A stretch of DNA of 10,788 nucleotides from positions 1 through 10,788 of the forward strand of contig JAKBCG010000057.1 in assembly GCA_021808035.1 (NCBI GenBank), read 5' to 3'. Position numbers and translations under genes: made by a program. The notes below the pieces were generated by a model. That model did not search any database. It was not told the origin of the DNA and saw only the letters and a list, made by a program, of their open reading frames with translations. Below, one piece after another: positions 1 through 6,285 of the stretch. The number at the start of each line of letters is the position of its first letter. The first letter of the stretch is position 1. The DNA is from Pseudomonadota bacterium (GTDB taxonomy: Bacteria > Pseudomonadota > Gammaproteobacteria > Steroidobacterales > Steroidobacteraceae).

Positions 1-216
1 GTGGTTGGAGCGATCGGAGAGCGCGTAGACGCCGCGTGAATCGACGGTGCCGATGTCGAAGCTCGCGAGCGGTCGACCCGGCACCACGATCGTCGCGACG
101 CGCCGCACGGCGGGCGCCGCCGTGGCGGCGCGGGCACGGGCACCGACGGCGCCCGCGCCGGCGACCATACCCACCGAGGCGAGAATCAGCGGCAACAGCC
201 TGGATTGCTTCGACAT
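1..216 (-). CDS. Exported YncE-like beta-propeller protein, N-terminal part (cut by window edge)
   Basis: The first 72 codons of a gene that continues beyond the left edge; it is read from ATG at 216, and GGAGGA lies 8 nt upstream (225-230). Residues 1-30 form a signal peptide: a basic start (MSKQSR), a hydrophobic core (LLPLILASVGMVAGAGAVGA) and an Ala-rich cleavage region. The mature start contains V-x-G-x-P-L-x-S-FDIGTVD and then YALSDRSN. From memory, this resembles the first blade of periplasmic YncE / YVTN-type seven-bladed propellers, which often read FDIxxVD...YxLADRSN. The gene would therefore be a secreted propeller protein of unknown ligand. It lies 168 nt downstream of the aminotransferase on the same strand, but it has its own response-regulator-type promoter at 288-319. 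That the gene is real and exported is fairly sure. The family call rests on a short segment and is tentative. Confidence 0.7.
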   Translation of the reverse strand, partial: MSKQSRLLPLILASVGMVAGAGAVGARARAATAAPAVRRVATIVVPGRPLASFDIGTVDSRGVYALSDRSNH

Positions 217-287
217 CGATCGAGTCCTCCACCATGGTCATTCGACGGTCGACGAGACGCGGTCCCACGACCGGTCACACCGGCGCA

Positions 288-319
288 ATCATGCCACGCG
301 AACCTTAAATGCGACTTAG
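288..319 (-). promoter_or_regulatory. Putative response-regulator box plus -10 element for the YncE-like gene
   Basis: Read on the minus strand: CTAAG (319-315), 6 nt, TTAAG (308-304), 10 nt, CATGAT (293-288). The two pentamers repeat with an 11-bp period, as in PmrA/QseB/PhoB-type direct repeats. The spacing from the second repeat to the -10 hexamer is the same as at 8412-8443 and 8836-8867. The expected transcription start is near 281, giving a leader of about 65 nt. That the two-component system in this window binds here is inferred. Confidence 0.55.
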
Positions 320-384
320 CCGCCGAACCGCACGATCGAATCGGTCCCTGCGTGCGACGGAAGCCCGCGGCACCGCGTTCCGGG

Positions 385-1542
385 TCACGAGGCCGGCCGA
401 CGAACGATATCACCGAAATGGCGCACGAAACGTTCATTGGCCGAGCGCGGGCCGACGGTCACGCGAATGCAGTTCGCGAATCCCGTGTCCATCCAGGGCT
501 TGACGACCACGCCGTCGGTGGCCAGCTGCCGCGCGACCGCCTTGCCATTGCGTCCCGTATCGATGAACAGGAAATTCGCCGCCGACGCGGCCACCTGCAG
601 TGCGGGTACCTCGCGCTGTAACCTTCCGAGCGAGGCCATCATCCAGGTCCGCTCCGACCCGGTCGCCGCCACGACGGCACGCAGGTGAGATTCGTCACGC
701 AACGCCGCGATCGCCGCCACCTGAGCGGCCAGGTTGACGTTGAACGGCGTGCGGACCCGGTCGAGCAAGGCAACGACTTCGGCGTCCGACGCGATGCCAT
801 AGCCGACCCGCAGCCCCGCCAGGCCGTAGGCCTTCGACAGCGTGCGCAGCACGATCCACGGCCGATCCATCGATTCCAGCGTCGCCCGGCGATCCGCGCC
901 GCGGTCGTCACCGGAATACTCGTGATACGCCTCATCCAGGACGAATATCGTCTCCGCCCGACAAGCCGCATCCAGCCGTTGGACGTCGGCGTCCGACAAC
1001 TCGCACCCGACCGGGTTCGACGGCGTACTCAGCAGGAGCATCTTGGCGGGCCGCTCGAGGGCCGCGGAGATCGCCGGAACATCGAACTGCCAGGCGGATG
1101 TCACGGGGACCTTGTGAACCTCGGCACCCATCATGCGAGGAAAGATCTCATGCAGCCCGAACGCGGGCGCCAGCGTGACGACCCGATCCGTCGCCGACAG
1201 GAACGCCTTGCACAGCATCTCGATGATGTCTTCCGATCCATTGCCGACGACGATGCGCTCCGGCGGGACGCGATGCCGCGCGGCCAGTTCGATCCGCAGG
1301 TCCGTGCAATTGGGATCCGGATACCGATGAACGTCGTCGAGGATCGCCAACAAGGCTTCGCGAACCCGCGGGCTGGGTCCGATCAGATTCTCGTTGCTCG
1401 CCAATCGCGCGAGTTCCGCGATCTTCCATCGGGCCAGGATGTCCGGCGACGGGGCCCCCGACTGATACCGCGGCAGATCCCGCACCTCGTGCCGGGCGAG
1501 CACGGCGATACCCGCGGATCGATCGACCGTCGAGAGCGCCAC
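385..1542 (-). CDS. HisC-type PLP-dependent aminotransferase (class I/II)
   Basis: A 385-residue fold-type I aminotransferase most like histidinol-phosphate aminotransferase. The N-terminal substrate-loop motif LASNENLIGPSP is at 48-58. The PLP site is complete: N176 in TPSNPVG, D203 and Y206 in LDEAYHEY, the Schiff-base lysine K237 in SKAYG, and R245 in LAGLRVGYG. R360 in CIRVTVG matches the conserved substrate-anchoring arginine. The start is GTG at 1542, only 2 nt after the TonB-receptor stop (1545-1547), and I see no strong ribosome site, so translational coupling to the receptor is likely. HisC enzymes act on histidinol phosphate, but relatives accept histidine and aromatic amino acids. 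No other his genes are in the window. Placement behind a receptor and permease under a HutC-like regulator points to catabolic transamination of an imported compound. The family is sure; the substrate is not. Confidence 0.92.
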   Translation of the reverse strand: MALSTVDRSAGIAVLARHEVRDLPRYQSGAPSPDILARWKIAELARLASNENLIGPSPRVREALLAILDDVHRYPDPNCTDLRIELAARHRVPPERIVVGNGSEDIIEMLCKAFLSATDRVVTLAPAFGLHEIFPRMMGAEVHKVPVTSAWQFDVPAISAALERPAKMLLLSTPSNPVGCELSDADVQRLDAACRAETIFVLDEAYHEYSGDDRGADRRATLESMDRPWIVLRTLSKAYGLAGLRVGYGIASDAEVVALLDRVRTPFNVNLAAQVAAIAALRDESHLRAVVAATGSERTWMMASLGRLQREVPALQVAASAANFLFIDTGRNGKAVARQLATDGVVVKPWMDTGFANCIRVTVGPRSANERFVRHFGDIVRRPAS

Positions 1543-1544
1543 GG

Positions 1545-3857
1545 TCAGAATCTCGTCGTCACTCCGAACCCGATCGTCCGGGGTCGAAGCGTGTAACCGC
1601 GGTTCACCTGCTGAAGATTCGGTCGCTGAATGATCTTCTGCTCGTCGAACAGATTCTGGACGAACAGCGAGTACTGCCAGTCATGGTAGCTCGCACCGAC
1701 GCTGAGCCCGGCAACCGCATAGGCGGGCCGGTTGTAATCGGGGTCGGTGACGCTCACCGTGCCGTGGCTGTGCCCGACGTAATTCCAGTTGGCCGAGGTG
1801 AATCCCTCGACGCCTTTGCCGAGCCGCTTGGTATAGCGGCCCGACAGGCTGGCGCTCCAACGCGGGACCCCCGGCACGTCCATCCCGCTGGTAATAGCGA
1901 GCGCCGGCACGTCGCTGGTCAGCGTCGCGTGCGTATAACCACCCGACAAGGACAGCGTGAGCGGGGAGATCGGCTTGAAATCGACCGTGAGTTCGCTGCC
2001 GTAACTCGCGGCGGAACCGGCGTTCGTCATGTAGTCGAAGGTGCAAGGCAGATTGATGTCGACCTGCAGGTCCTTCCATTGGATGTAGAAGACGTCGCTC
2101 TCCACGTAGAGCCGGTCGTCGAGCAGCCGGGATTTGACCCCGGTCTCGTAGTTCCACAGCGAATCCGGTCCGAAGGTCGATGGTTCGACCGGGCAGAACG
2201 ACGCGAGCGGGCGATTCGGTCCCCCGGAACGGTAACCCTTGCTCGCGATGGCGTACACGGTGGTGTTCGCACTGGCGTCGTAGGAGATCGAGAACCTCGG
2301 CGTGACCGCCGAGCCCGTGCTCGCGATCTTGATCGCGGGCGGTGAACCGAGCGCGAAATAGAACTCGCCGAGACGAAGCAACGACGCGCTCTCGCGCGAC
2401 AAGCGCACTCCCGCGGCGATCCGCAGGCTCGGCGTCAGATGGTAGGTCGCGCTGCCGAAGACCGCCTTGTGGGTGATCTCATAGAGCTTGTTCTGCTCAT
2501 AGACGGCGTCGTTCGGGAATACCGGGATCGGCGGCCCGGACAGCGCTTGCAGGAACGGCGGCGAGTCGAGGGCGCCGCTTCCATACACCGTCGCGATCGT
2601 CGCATTCAAGCCCGGCGCGGTTTCATAGTCGCGCGAATCGATTTTTTGGTGCGAATACCACACTCCGGCAATCCAGGTCACCGGCGTGCCGCCCGGGTGG
2701 TAAGGCTGCGACGACAAGCGCAGCTCCTGGCTGATCTGGGTGGTACGGACATGATATTCGACCGGCGAGGCGACGTTGCCGATCAGATAGCCATCGAGAT
2801 TGCCGTCGAGCCCGGCCAGTCCGGCACCGTCGAACAACGATCCGATGTAACCGGAATTGTACGAAGTGCCATCCACCTGTCGGATGAAGTACCGATCGAA
2901 GTAGCTGGTGACCGATGTCAGGTTTGCGAATCCCAGGTCCGCATGGATCGTGATGCTCGGCACCGTCAAGGTGTCGTTACCCCATTCGCGCACCCGCTTG
3001 TGCTGGGAGAGCGGGTCGGCGGAACCCAGATCGACCACGTTCAGGTCGTCGCTCTTGACCTTTTGGAACAGCAAGGTCGGCTCGATCGACAGCCGCGAAT
3101 TCGGGTGCCAATCGAGCGCGATCGTCCCCGCGTTCCAGGTGTTGCCGTTCACTCCTCGTTGGAGCAGCTGGGTCGGGTCATTGGGATTGTAATGGTCGAT
3201 ATAACCGCTGTTCGACGTGGTCGACAGTGATAATCGCAGGCCGAGCTCGTTCGCGATCAACGGCAGGTTGACCGTTCCCTTGGCGCCGTAATTGACGCCG
3301 CCGTGGCGCGTCCAGGACACGTCCGTGCCCACCCGCCCCTCGAATCGATTCAGATCCACCGGATTGGAGATGTACCGGATGGTTCCACCCTCGGAACTGG
3401 CGCCGTATAGGGTCCCTTGTGGACCGCGCAGGACCTCGACCCGCTGGATATCCAGCAAGGACGGTTCGACCTGGCCCTGCGTATCGAGATTGACGACCGT
3501 CAGCGGCACGTCGTCCAGATAGACGGCCACCGTGGACGATCCCGCGGCGGAACTGATGCCACGGATCTCGATGTTCTGGTTACCCGGGCCACCCTGGCTC
3601 GAAAAGGACAGGTTGGGCACCGATCGGGTGAGCTCCGCGACATCTTGTATATGCTGCGAGGTGAGCTGCTCGGCGCCGAGCACGAACACGCTGCCGGGTA
3701 CCTTGCGCACGTCCTGGCGGACCTTCTCGGCGGTCACCAGGACCGGCGCCAAGGTCGCACCGGAATCGAACGCGGCGCTGTTTGCTGCAAAACATGACCT
3801 CTCAGACGCGCCGAACGCCATACAGAGGGCCCCGATCATCACCACTCCGTTACGCAT
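1545..3857 (-). CDS. TonB-dependent outer-membrane receptor
   Basis: A 770-residue TonB-dependent receptor that imports a ligand across the outer membrane using TonB-ExbBD energy. A signal peptide covers about 1-24 (hydrophobic MIGALCMAFGA, probable cleavage near CFA-ANS). A TonB-box-like APVLVTAEK follows at 37-45. The plug domain spans about 45-165, with PNLSF, IEIRGI, VYLDDVP and the hallmark RVEVLRGPQGTLYG (139-152). The remainder is a 22-strand-type barrel with many aromatic strand ends, and it finishes in a terminal Phe (GVTTRF). The length is typical. I chose ATG at 3857 because it gives a proper signal peptide and has G-rich GGGGG just upstream; the frame stays open to a TTG at 3935, but that start would lie in the operator and overlap the permease. 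A HutC-like site precedes it and the aminotransferase follows at 2 nt. The ligand is unknown: siderophore-type receptors look similar, so the choice between iron chelate and organic nutrient cannot be made from sequence. Confidence 0.95.
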   Translation of the reverse strand: MRNGVVMIGALCMAFGASERSCFAANSAAFDSGATLAPVLVTAEKVRQDVRKVPGSVFVLGAEQLTSQHIQDVAELTRSVPNLSFSSQGGPGNQNIEIRGISSAAGSSTVAVYLDDVPLTVVNLDTQGQVEPSLLDIQRVEVLRGPQGTLYGASSEGGTIRYISNPVDLNRFEGRVGTDVSWTRHGGVNYGAKGTVNLPLIANELGLRLSLSTTSNSGYIDHYNPNDPTQLLQRGVNGNTWNAGTIALDWHPNSRLSIEPTLLFQKVKSDDLNVVDLGSADPLSQHKRVREWGNDTLTVPSITIHADLGFANLTSVTSYFDRYFIRQVDGTSYNSGYIGSLFDGAGLAGLDGNLDGYLIGNVASPVEYHVRTTQISQELRLSSQPYHPGGTPVTWIAGVWYSHQKIDSRDYETAPGLNATIATVYGSGALDSPPFLQALSGPPIPVFPNDAVYEQNKLYEITHKAVFGSATYHLTPSLRIAAGVRLSRESASLLRLGEFYFALGSPPAIKIASTGSAVTPRFSISYDASANTTVYAIASKGYRSGGPNRPLASFCPVEPSTFGPDSLWNYETGVKSRLLDDRLYVESDVFYIQWKDLQVDINLPCTFDYMTNAGSAASYGSELTVDFKPISPLTLSLSGGYTHATLTSDVPALAITSGMDVPGVPRWSASLSGRYTKRLGKGVEGFTSANWNYVGHSHGTVSVTDPDYNRPAYAVAGLSVGASYHDWQYSLFVQNLFDEQKIIQRPNLQQVNRGYTLRPRTIGFGVTTRF

Positions 3858-3922
3858 GTGCCATCCCCCGGGCTGTCGTGGTCGAAGTCCCCACTTTTTT
3901 GAAACTACTACACCCCGAGATA

Positions 3923-3936
3923 GATGTCTATACAAG
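3923..3936 (-). promoter_or_regulatory. HutC-like operator upstream of the TonB receptor
   Basis: The minus strand reads CTTGTATAGACATC. Its CTTGTATA half is one arm of the HutC-type dyad, and TGT-N4-ACA symmetry is present. It matches 11 of 14 positions of an idealised CTTGTATATACAAG. The site overlaps the permease stop codon (TAG, 3928-3930) and lies 65 nt upstream of the receptor start. TTGTAT followed after 17 nt by TGTAGT could serve as a weak -35/-10 pair, so a bound repressor would cover the promoter. Inferred from similarity to the two other copies in the window. Confidence 0.55.
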
Positions 3937-5343
3937 TTTCTTGGTTCGGCACCGATACCAATAGGCCGGCGCCGCGACCGAGAGACCGACGATCCAGGTG
4001 ACGTCGGCGCCTCCCAGCCACCGCGCCACCGGACCCACGAAGAACGGCAGGTTCATGAACGGCACCTCGGCGGCGATCGACGCCGCCAATACCCAGAGCG
4101 CGTCCGCGCCCCAGGCGCCATATCGACCGGCTCGATCGTAGATGTCCACGATCGAGTAGGTTCCGTGCCGCACGAGGAAGAAGTCGGTCAGGTTGATCGC
4201 GGACCACGGCACGAACACGTACATCAGCAGCAGCAACAGGTCGTTCAAGAACCCGAGCACCCGCCCTGCCCCCAACGCGGCGACGACGGTGCCGATCACC
4301 GCTCCCGAGATCCCGAGGCCGAGCCGATACCAACGCCCATGGCGCAGCGTTCCCTGGTGCCATCGACGATTGGTGCTGAGTATCGTCAAGGTCGACAGGC
4401 TCCCCCCGTACAGGTTCAACGAATTGGCGATCAAGATCCCGGCGACGACGGTGGCGAGGGCGACGGTGCGCGCAACGCCCCCGGGACCCGCCCCCCCGAT
4501 GAGCGCGGCGAAGGCGGCCGTCGGGTTCGTCATCGCGAGGCCATGAGCGACCGCGCCCAACAGGGCGCCGAGCGTCATCGCCCAGATCGAGCCGAGCGCC
4601 GAGCCCGCGTAGGTGCTGGCAAACACCTTGAATCCGGAGGTCGAGGCGGGCAGGTAGCGCGAATAGTCGGCCACATAGGGTCCGTAGGTGATCTGCCAGG
4701 TCGCGAACAGCGACATCCCCATGAACCAGGTGCCGATACGCGGCCATCCCGCGGCGGACCCCGCGGCGCCATGCTGCGCATACAGACCGGTCGCCCGGAT
4801 CGTCGCGAACAGGAACACGCCCCCGATCAGCCACGTCGTCCAGCGCGCATAACGGTGAATCGCATCGTGACCGAGCGCGAGCAGGACGACGGTCAATGCG
4901 TCCATCGCGATGATTCCGCTGATGCGGCGCAGTCCGAACAGCTGCGCGAGCGCGCTGCCGCCCAGGATTGCGCTTCCCGAGAAGAACCCCAGATACATGA
5001 CGACGACGAAGGCGAGCGGCACGTTCGCGCCCAGCACGCCGAATTGCGCCCGGCTCTGGATCATCTGTGGAATGCCGATCCGCGGGCCTTGTGCCGCATG
5101 CGCGGCCATCACCAGCGCCCCGAGCAGGTTGCCGACCGCGATCGCGGCGAGAGTCGCGCCGAACCCGAGTCCCAACTGCAGCGGGATGAGGCCGACCGCC
5201 ACCGCCGTGATCTGTAGATTGCCGACGAAGAACAGCGTGAACAGCGAATGGATCGTCCCGTGGCGCTCGATCTCAGGGACGAAATCGATCGCCCGACGTT
5301 CCAGGATCCGCGCGCGCGCCGGTCCGGTGACAGGAGAGCTCAC
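3928..5343 (-). CDS. NCS1-family permease (cytosine/purine/urocanate-permease-like)
   Basis: A 471-residue inner-membrane secondary transporter with about 12 hydrophobic helices. NCS1 signatures are clear: the N-terminal IDFVPEIERHG motif (19-29), GPRIGIPQMIQSRAQFG (86-102) before helix 3, GFFSG at 119-123, ADYSRYLP (225-232) and NSLNLYGG in the second half. Known NCS1 substrates are cytosine, purines, allantoin, hydantoins, thiamine-related compounds and, in Pseudomonas hut clusters, urocanate. A substrate related to histidine or urocanate fits the adjacent HutC-like regulator but is not shown by the sequence. The start is GTG at 5343 and has no obvious ribosome site of its own; it overlaps the stop of a 9-codon leader ORF that does have one (5340-5369). 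No in-frame start exists further upstream. Distance to the regulator gene is 102 nt. The stop codon lies inside the operator of the receptor gene. Confidence 0.92.
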   Translation of the reverse strand: MSSPVTGPARARILERRAIDFVPEIERHGTIHSLFTLFFVGNLQITAVAVGLIPLQLGLGFGATLAAIAVGNLLGALVMAAHAAQGPRIGIPQMIQSRAQFGVLGANVPLAFVVVMYLGFFSGSAILGGSALAQLFGLRRISGIIAMDALTVVLLALGHDAIHRYARWTTWLIGGVFLFATIRATGLYAQHGAAGSAAGWPRIGTWFMGMSLFATWQITYGPYVADYSRYLPASTSGFKVFASTYAGSALGSIWAMTLGALLGAVAHGLAMTNPTAAFAALIGGAGPGGVARTVALATVVAGILIANSLNLYGGSLSTLTILSTNRRWHQGTLRHGRWYRLGLGISGAVIGTVVAALGAGRVLGFLNDLLLLLMYVFVPWSAINLTDFFLVRHGTYSIVDIYDRAGRYGAWGADALWVLAASIAAEVPFMNLPFFVGPVARWLGGADVTWIVGLSVAAPAYWYRCRTKKLV

Positions 5344-5369
5344 AAGCCGCTGACCGGTTGATTCGCCAC
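5340..5369 (-). CDS. Possible 9-codon leader ORF coupled to the permease
   Basis: GTG at 5369 opens the short frame MANQPVSGL and a TGA at 5342-5340. GGGAGG (5379-5374) sits 4 nt upstream, which is the best ribosome site in this region. The stop overlaps the permease start as GTGA. Such an arrangement usually gives translational coupling. Alternatively, a single-base indel, real or from sequencing, would fuse these residues to the permease N-terminus. I cannot separate these two readings. Confidence 0.35.
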   Translation of the reverse strand: MANQPVSGL

Positions 5370-5384
5370 GGGACCTCCCATCTA

Positions 5385-5398
5385 GTTGTATATACTAT
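5385..5398 (-). promoter_or_regulatory. HutC-like operator upstream of the permease
   Basis: The minus strand reads ATAGTATATACAAC, with the palindromic core GTATATAC and the conserved half-site TATACAA. It matches 11 of 14 positions of an idealised CTTGTATATACAAG. It lies 15 nt upstream of the leader ORF start and 41 nt upstream of the permease GTG. TATATA or TAGTAT inside the site could act as a -10 element, so binding would block transcription. Confidence 0.6.
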
Positions 5399-5445
5399 TA
5401 CTTGGCGCGGAGAGCATAGCACGCGTCGCGGAGGGTCATCGGCCG

Positions 5446-6180
5446 TCAGGAGCGCGCGAGGTCGTAGCGGCCCGCGAGGCTGTATCGCGACCCCGGATAG
5501 GTGAACCAGGTCTTGGTGGCCGGCACGCCGTTCACCCACGTCCGCCGGACGAGCTGCAGACAGGCCTCGTTCGGGCCGATCTCGAGCTCCCGGCAGATCT
5601 CCGCGCGCGGACAGATCGCGAACACCTCATGCATGATCTGCGTCGGATTGGCGATCCCTTGCAGGTATTTGGTGGTGCTCACCGTCGCGAAGTCTTGCTC
5701 GAGGTATTGTGGCGCGAAGAACGGCGTGACCATGCGTTCCTCGTATTGGATGGGTACGCCGTCTTCCGCGTGGACCATCACCGAATGGAACAAACGTCCA
5801 CCCACCCTCGTGTCGAACGCATCCGCCAGGGCTTGGTCCGCTCTGACGGGTTCGAGTCGGATCAACCGTACCGAATGCGAGTGGCCTCGGGCGGCGATTT
5901 CATCGGCGATGTCCCGAATCTCGATCAGCGACGACTGGGGTCGGGGGCTGGCGGCGAACGTGCCCCGCCCCTGTACCCGGGCGACCAATCCCTCCGCACC
6001 CAGCTCGCGGAACGCGCGATGCACCGTCATCCGCGAGACACCCAGGGTCGCCACCAGTTCATGCTCGGAAGGGAGCCGGGTTCCCGGCGCCCACTCGCCG
6101 CTCTTGATCCGGGACGCGACGTGCTCCTTGATCCGCTCGTACAAAGGCACTCGCGCAGCCTTCGAAATTTGCCGTGGCAT
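5446..6180 (-). CDS. hutC: HutC-like GntR-family transcriptional repressor
   Basis: A 244-residue GntR/HutC-subfamily regulator. The winged helix-turn-helix spans about 11-75, with LYERIKEHV, SGEWAPGTRLPSEHEL, the recognition-helix region GVSRMTVHRAFREL and the wing VQGRGTFAA. The UTRA ligand-binding domain follows at about 88-236. Features typical of HutC itself are the PQSSL linker, IADEIAARGHSH, the HSVMVH strand, the APQYLEQDF segment and the C-terminal RRTW...TYPGSRYSLAGR. HutC represses histidine-utilisation genes and releases DNA on binding urocanate. Here no hutUHI genes are present, and the adjacent targets are a permease and a receptor, so the inducer may be urocanate or a relative. 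I chose ATG at 6180: the frame continues upstream to 6279, but that extension crosses the hairpin and operator and adds residues not found in the family. A site at 6254-6267 suggests autoregulation. Confidence 0.92.
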   Translation of the reverse strand: MPRQISKAARVPLYERIKEHVASRIKSGEWAPGTRLPSEHELVATLGVSRMTVHRAFRELGAEGLVARVQGRGTFAASPRPQSSLIEIRDIADEIAARGHSHSVRLIRLEPVRADQALADAFDTRVGGRLFHSVMVHAEDGVPIQYEERMVTPFFAPQYLEQDFATVSTTKYLQGIANPTQIMHEVFAICPRAEICRELEIGPNEACLQLVRRTWVNGVPATKTWFTYPGSRYSLAGRYDLARS

Positions 6181-6212
6181 GACGATCGATCGCTCTCTTC
6201 GCCGGGTTGATG

Positions 6213-6236
6213 CGCCGCCCGGCCATCCGGGCGGCG
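6213..6236 (-). other. Perfect 10-bp inverted repeat in the leader of the HutC-like gene
   Basis: CGCCGCCCGG (6213-6222) pairs perfectly with CCGGGCGGCG (6227-6236) around a 4-nt loop. The hairpin lies between the operator and the repressor start codon, 32 nt upstream of the start. Neither strand has a T-run after it, so it is not a classical intrinsic terminator. It may stabilise the leader mRNA, slow readthrough from the kinase gene, or control translation. Confidence 0.6.
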
Positions 6237-6253
6237 GATACCGAATAGTCAAT

Positions 6254-6267
6254 GTTGAGTATACAAC
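6254..6267 (-). promoter_or_regulatory. HutC-like operator upstream of the repressor gene (autoregulation)
   Basis: The plus strand reads GTTGAGTATACAAC, with perfect GTTG/CAAC arms 6 nt apart and the half-site TATACAA shared with the other two copies. On the minus strand the site contains TATACT, a good -10 hexamer, so the repressor would cover its own promoter. It lies between the kinase stop (6286) and the repressor start, which gives the repressor gene its own promoter. Confidence 0.6.
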
Positions 6268-6285
6268 TTTTCGGGGCACGGATGA

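Noticed and set aside
271..283. Small inverted repeat CCGGT-CAC-ACCGG between the aminotransferase and the YncE-like gene
   Set aside because: The stem is only 5 bp with a 3-nt loop and no T-run follows. It is too weak to call a terminator.
685..1596. A 303-codon open frame on the plus strand opposite the aminotransferase
   Set aside because: Arg/Gln/Asp-rich translation with no recognisable motif. The opposite strand carries a complete set of aminotransferase active-site residues.
3644..3657. A fourth HutC-like word, CTTGTATATGCTGC, inside the receptor gene
   Set aside because: It encodes part of the conserved plug segment (His-Ile-Gln-Asp), lacks the second half-site, and is not near a gene start. 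It could be a chance match, although a footprint would settle it.
3858..3935. N-terminal extension of the TonB receptor from a TTG at 3935
   Set aside because: It would start inside the operator, overlap the permease end and place a non-hydrophobic stretch before the signal peptide. ATG at 3857 gives a normal signal peptide.
3532..5217. A 561-codon open frame on the plus strand, antisense to the receptor and permease genes
   Set aside because: It is a shadow frame of high-G+C coding DNA. Its translation is low-complexity and rich in Arg, Asp, Gln and Pro, with no domain or membrane pattern, whereas the opposite strand encodes two clear families across the same span.
6181..6279. N-terminal extension of the HutC-like regulator to 6279
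   Set aside because: The added 33 residues are translated from the operator and the hairpin, and they are not part of the GntR family N-terminus.
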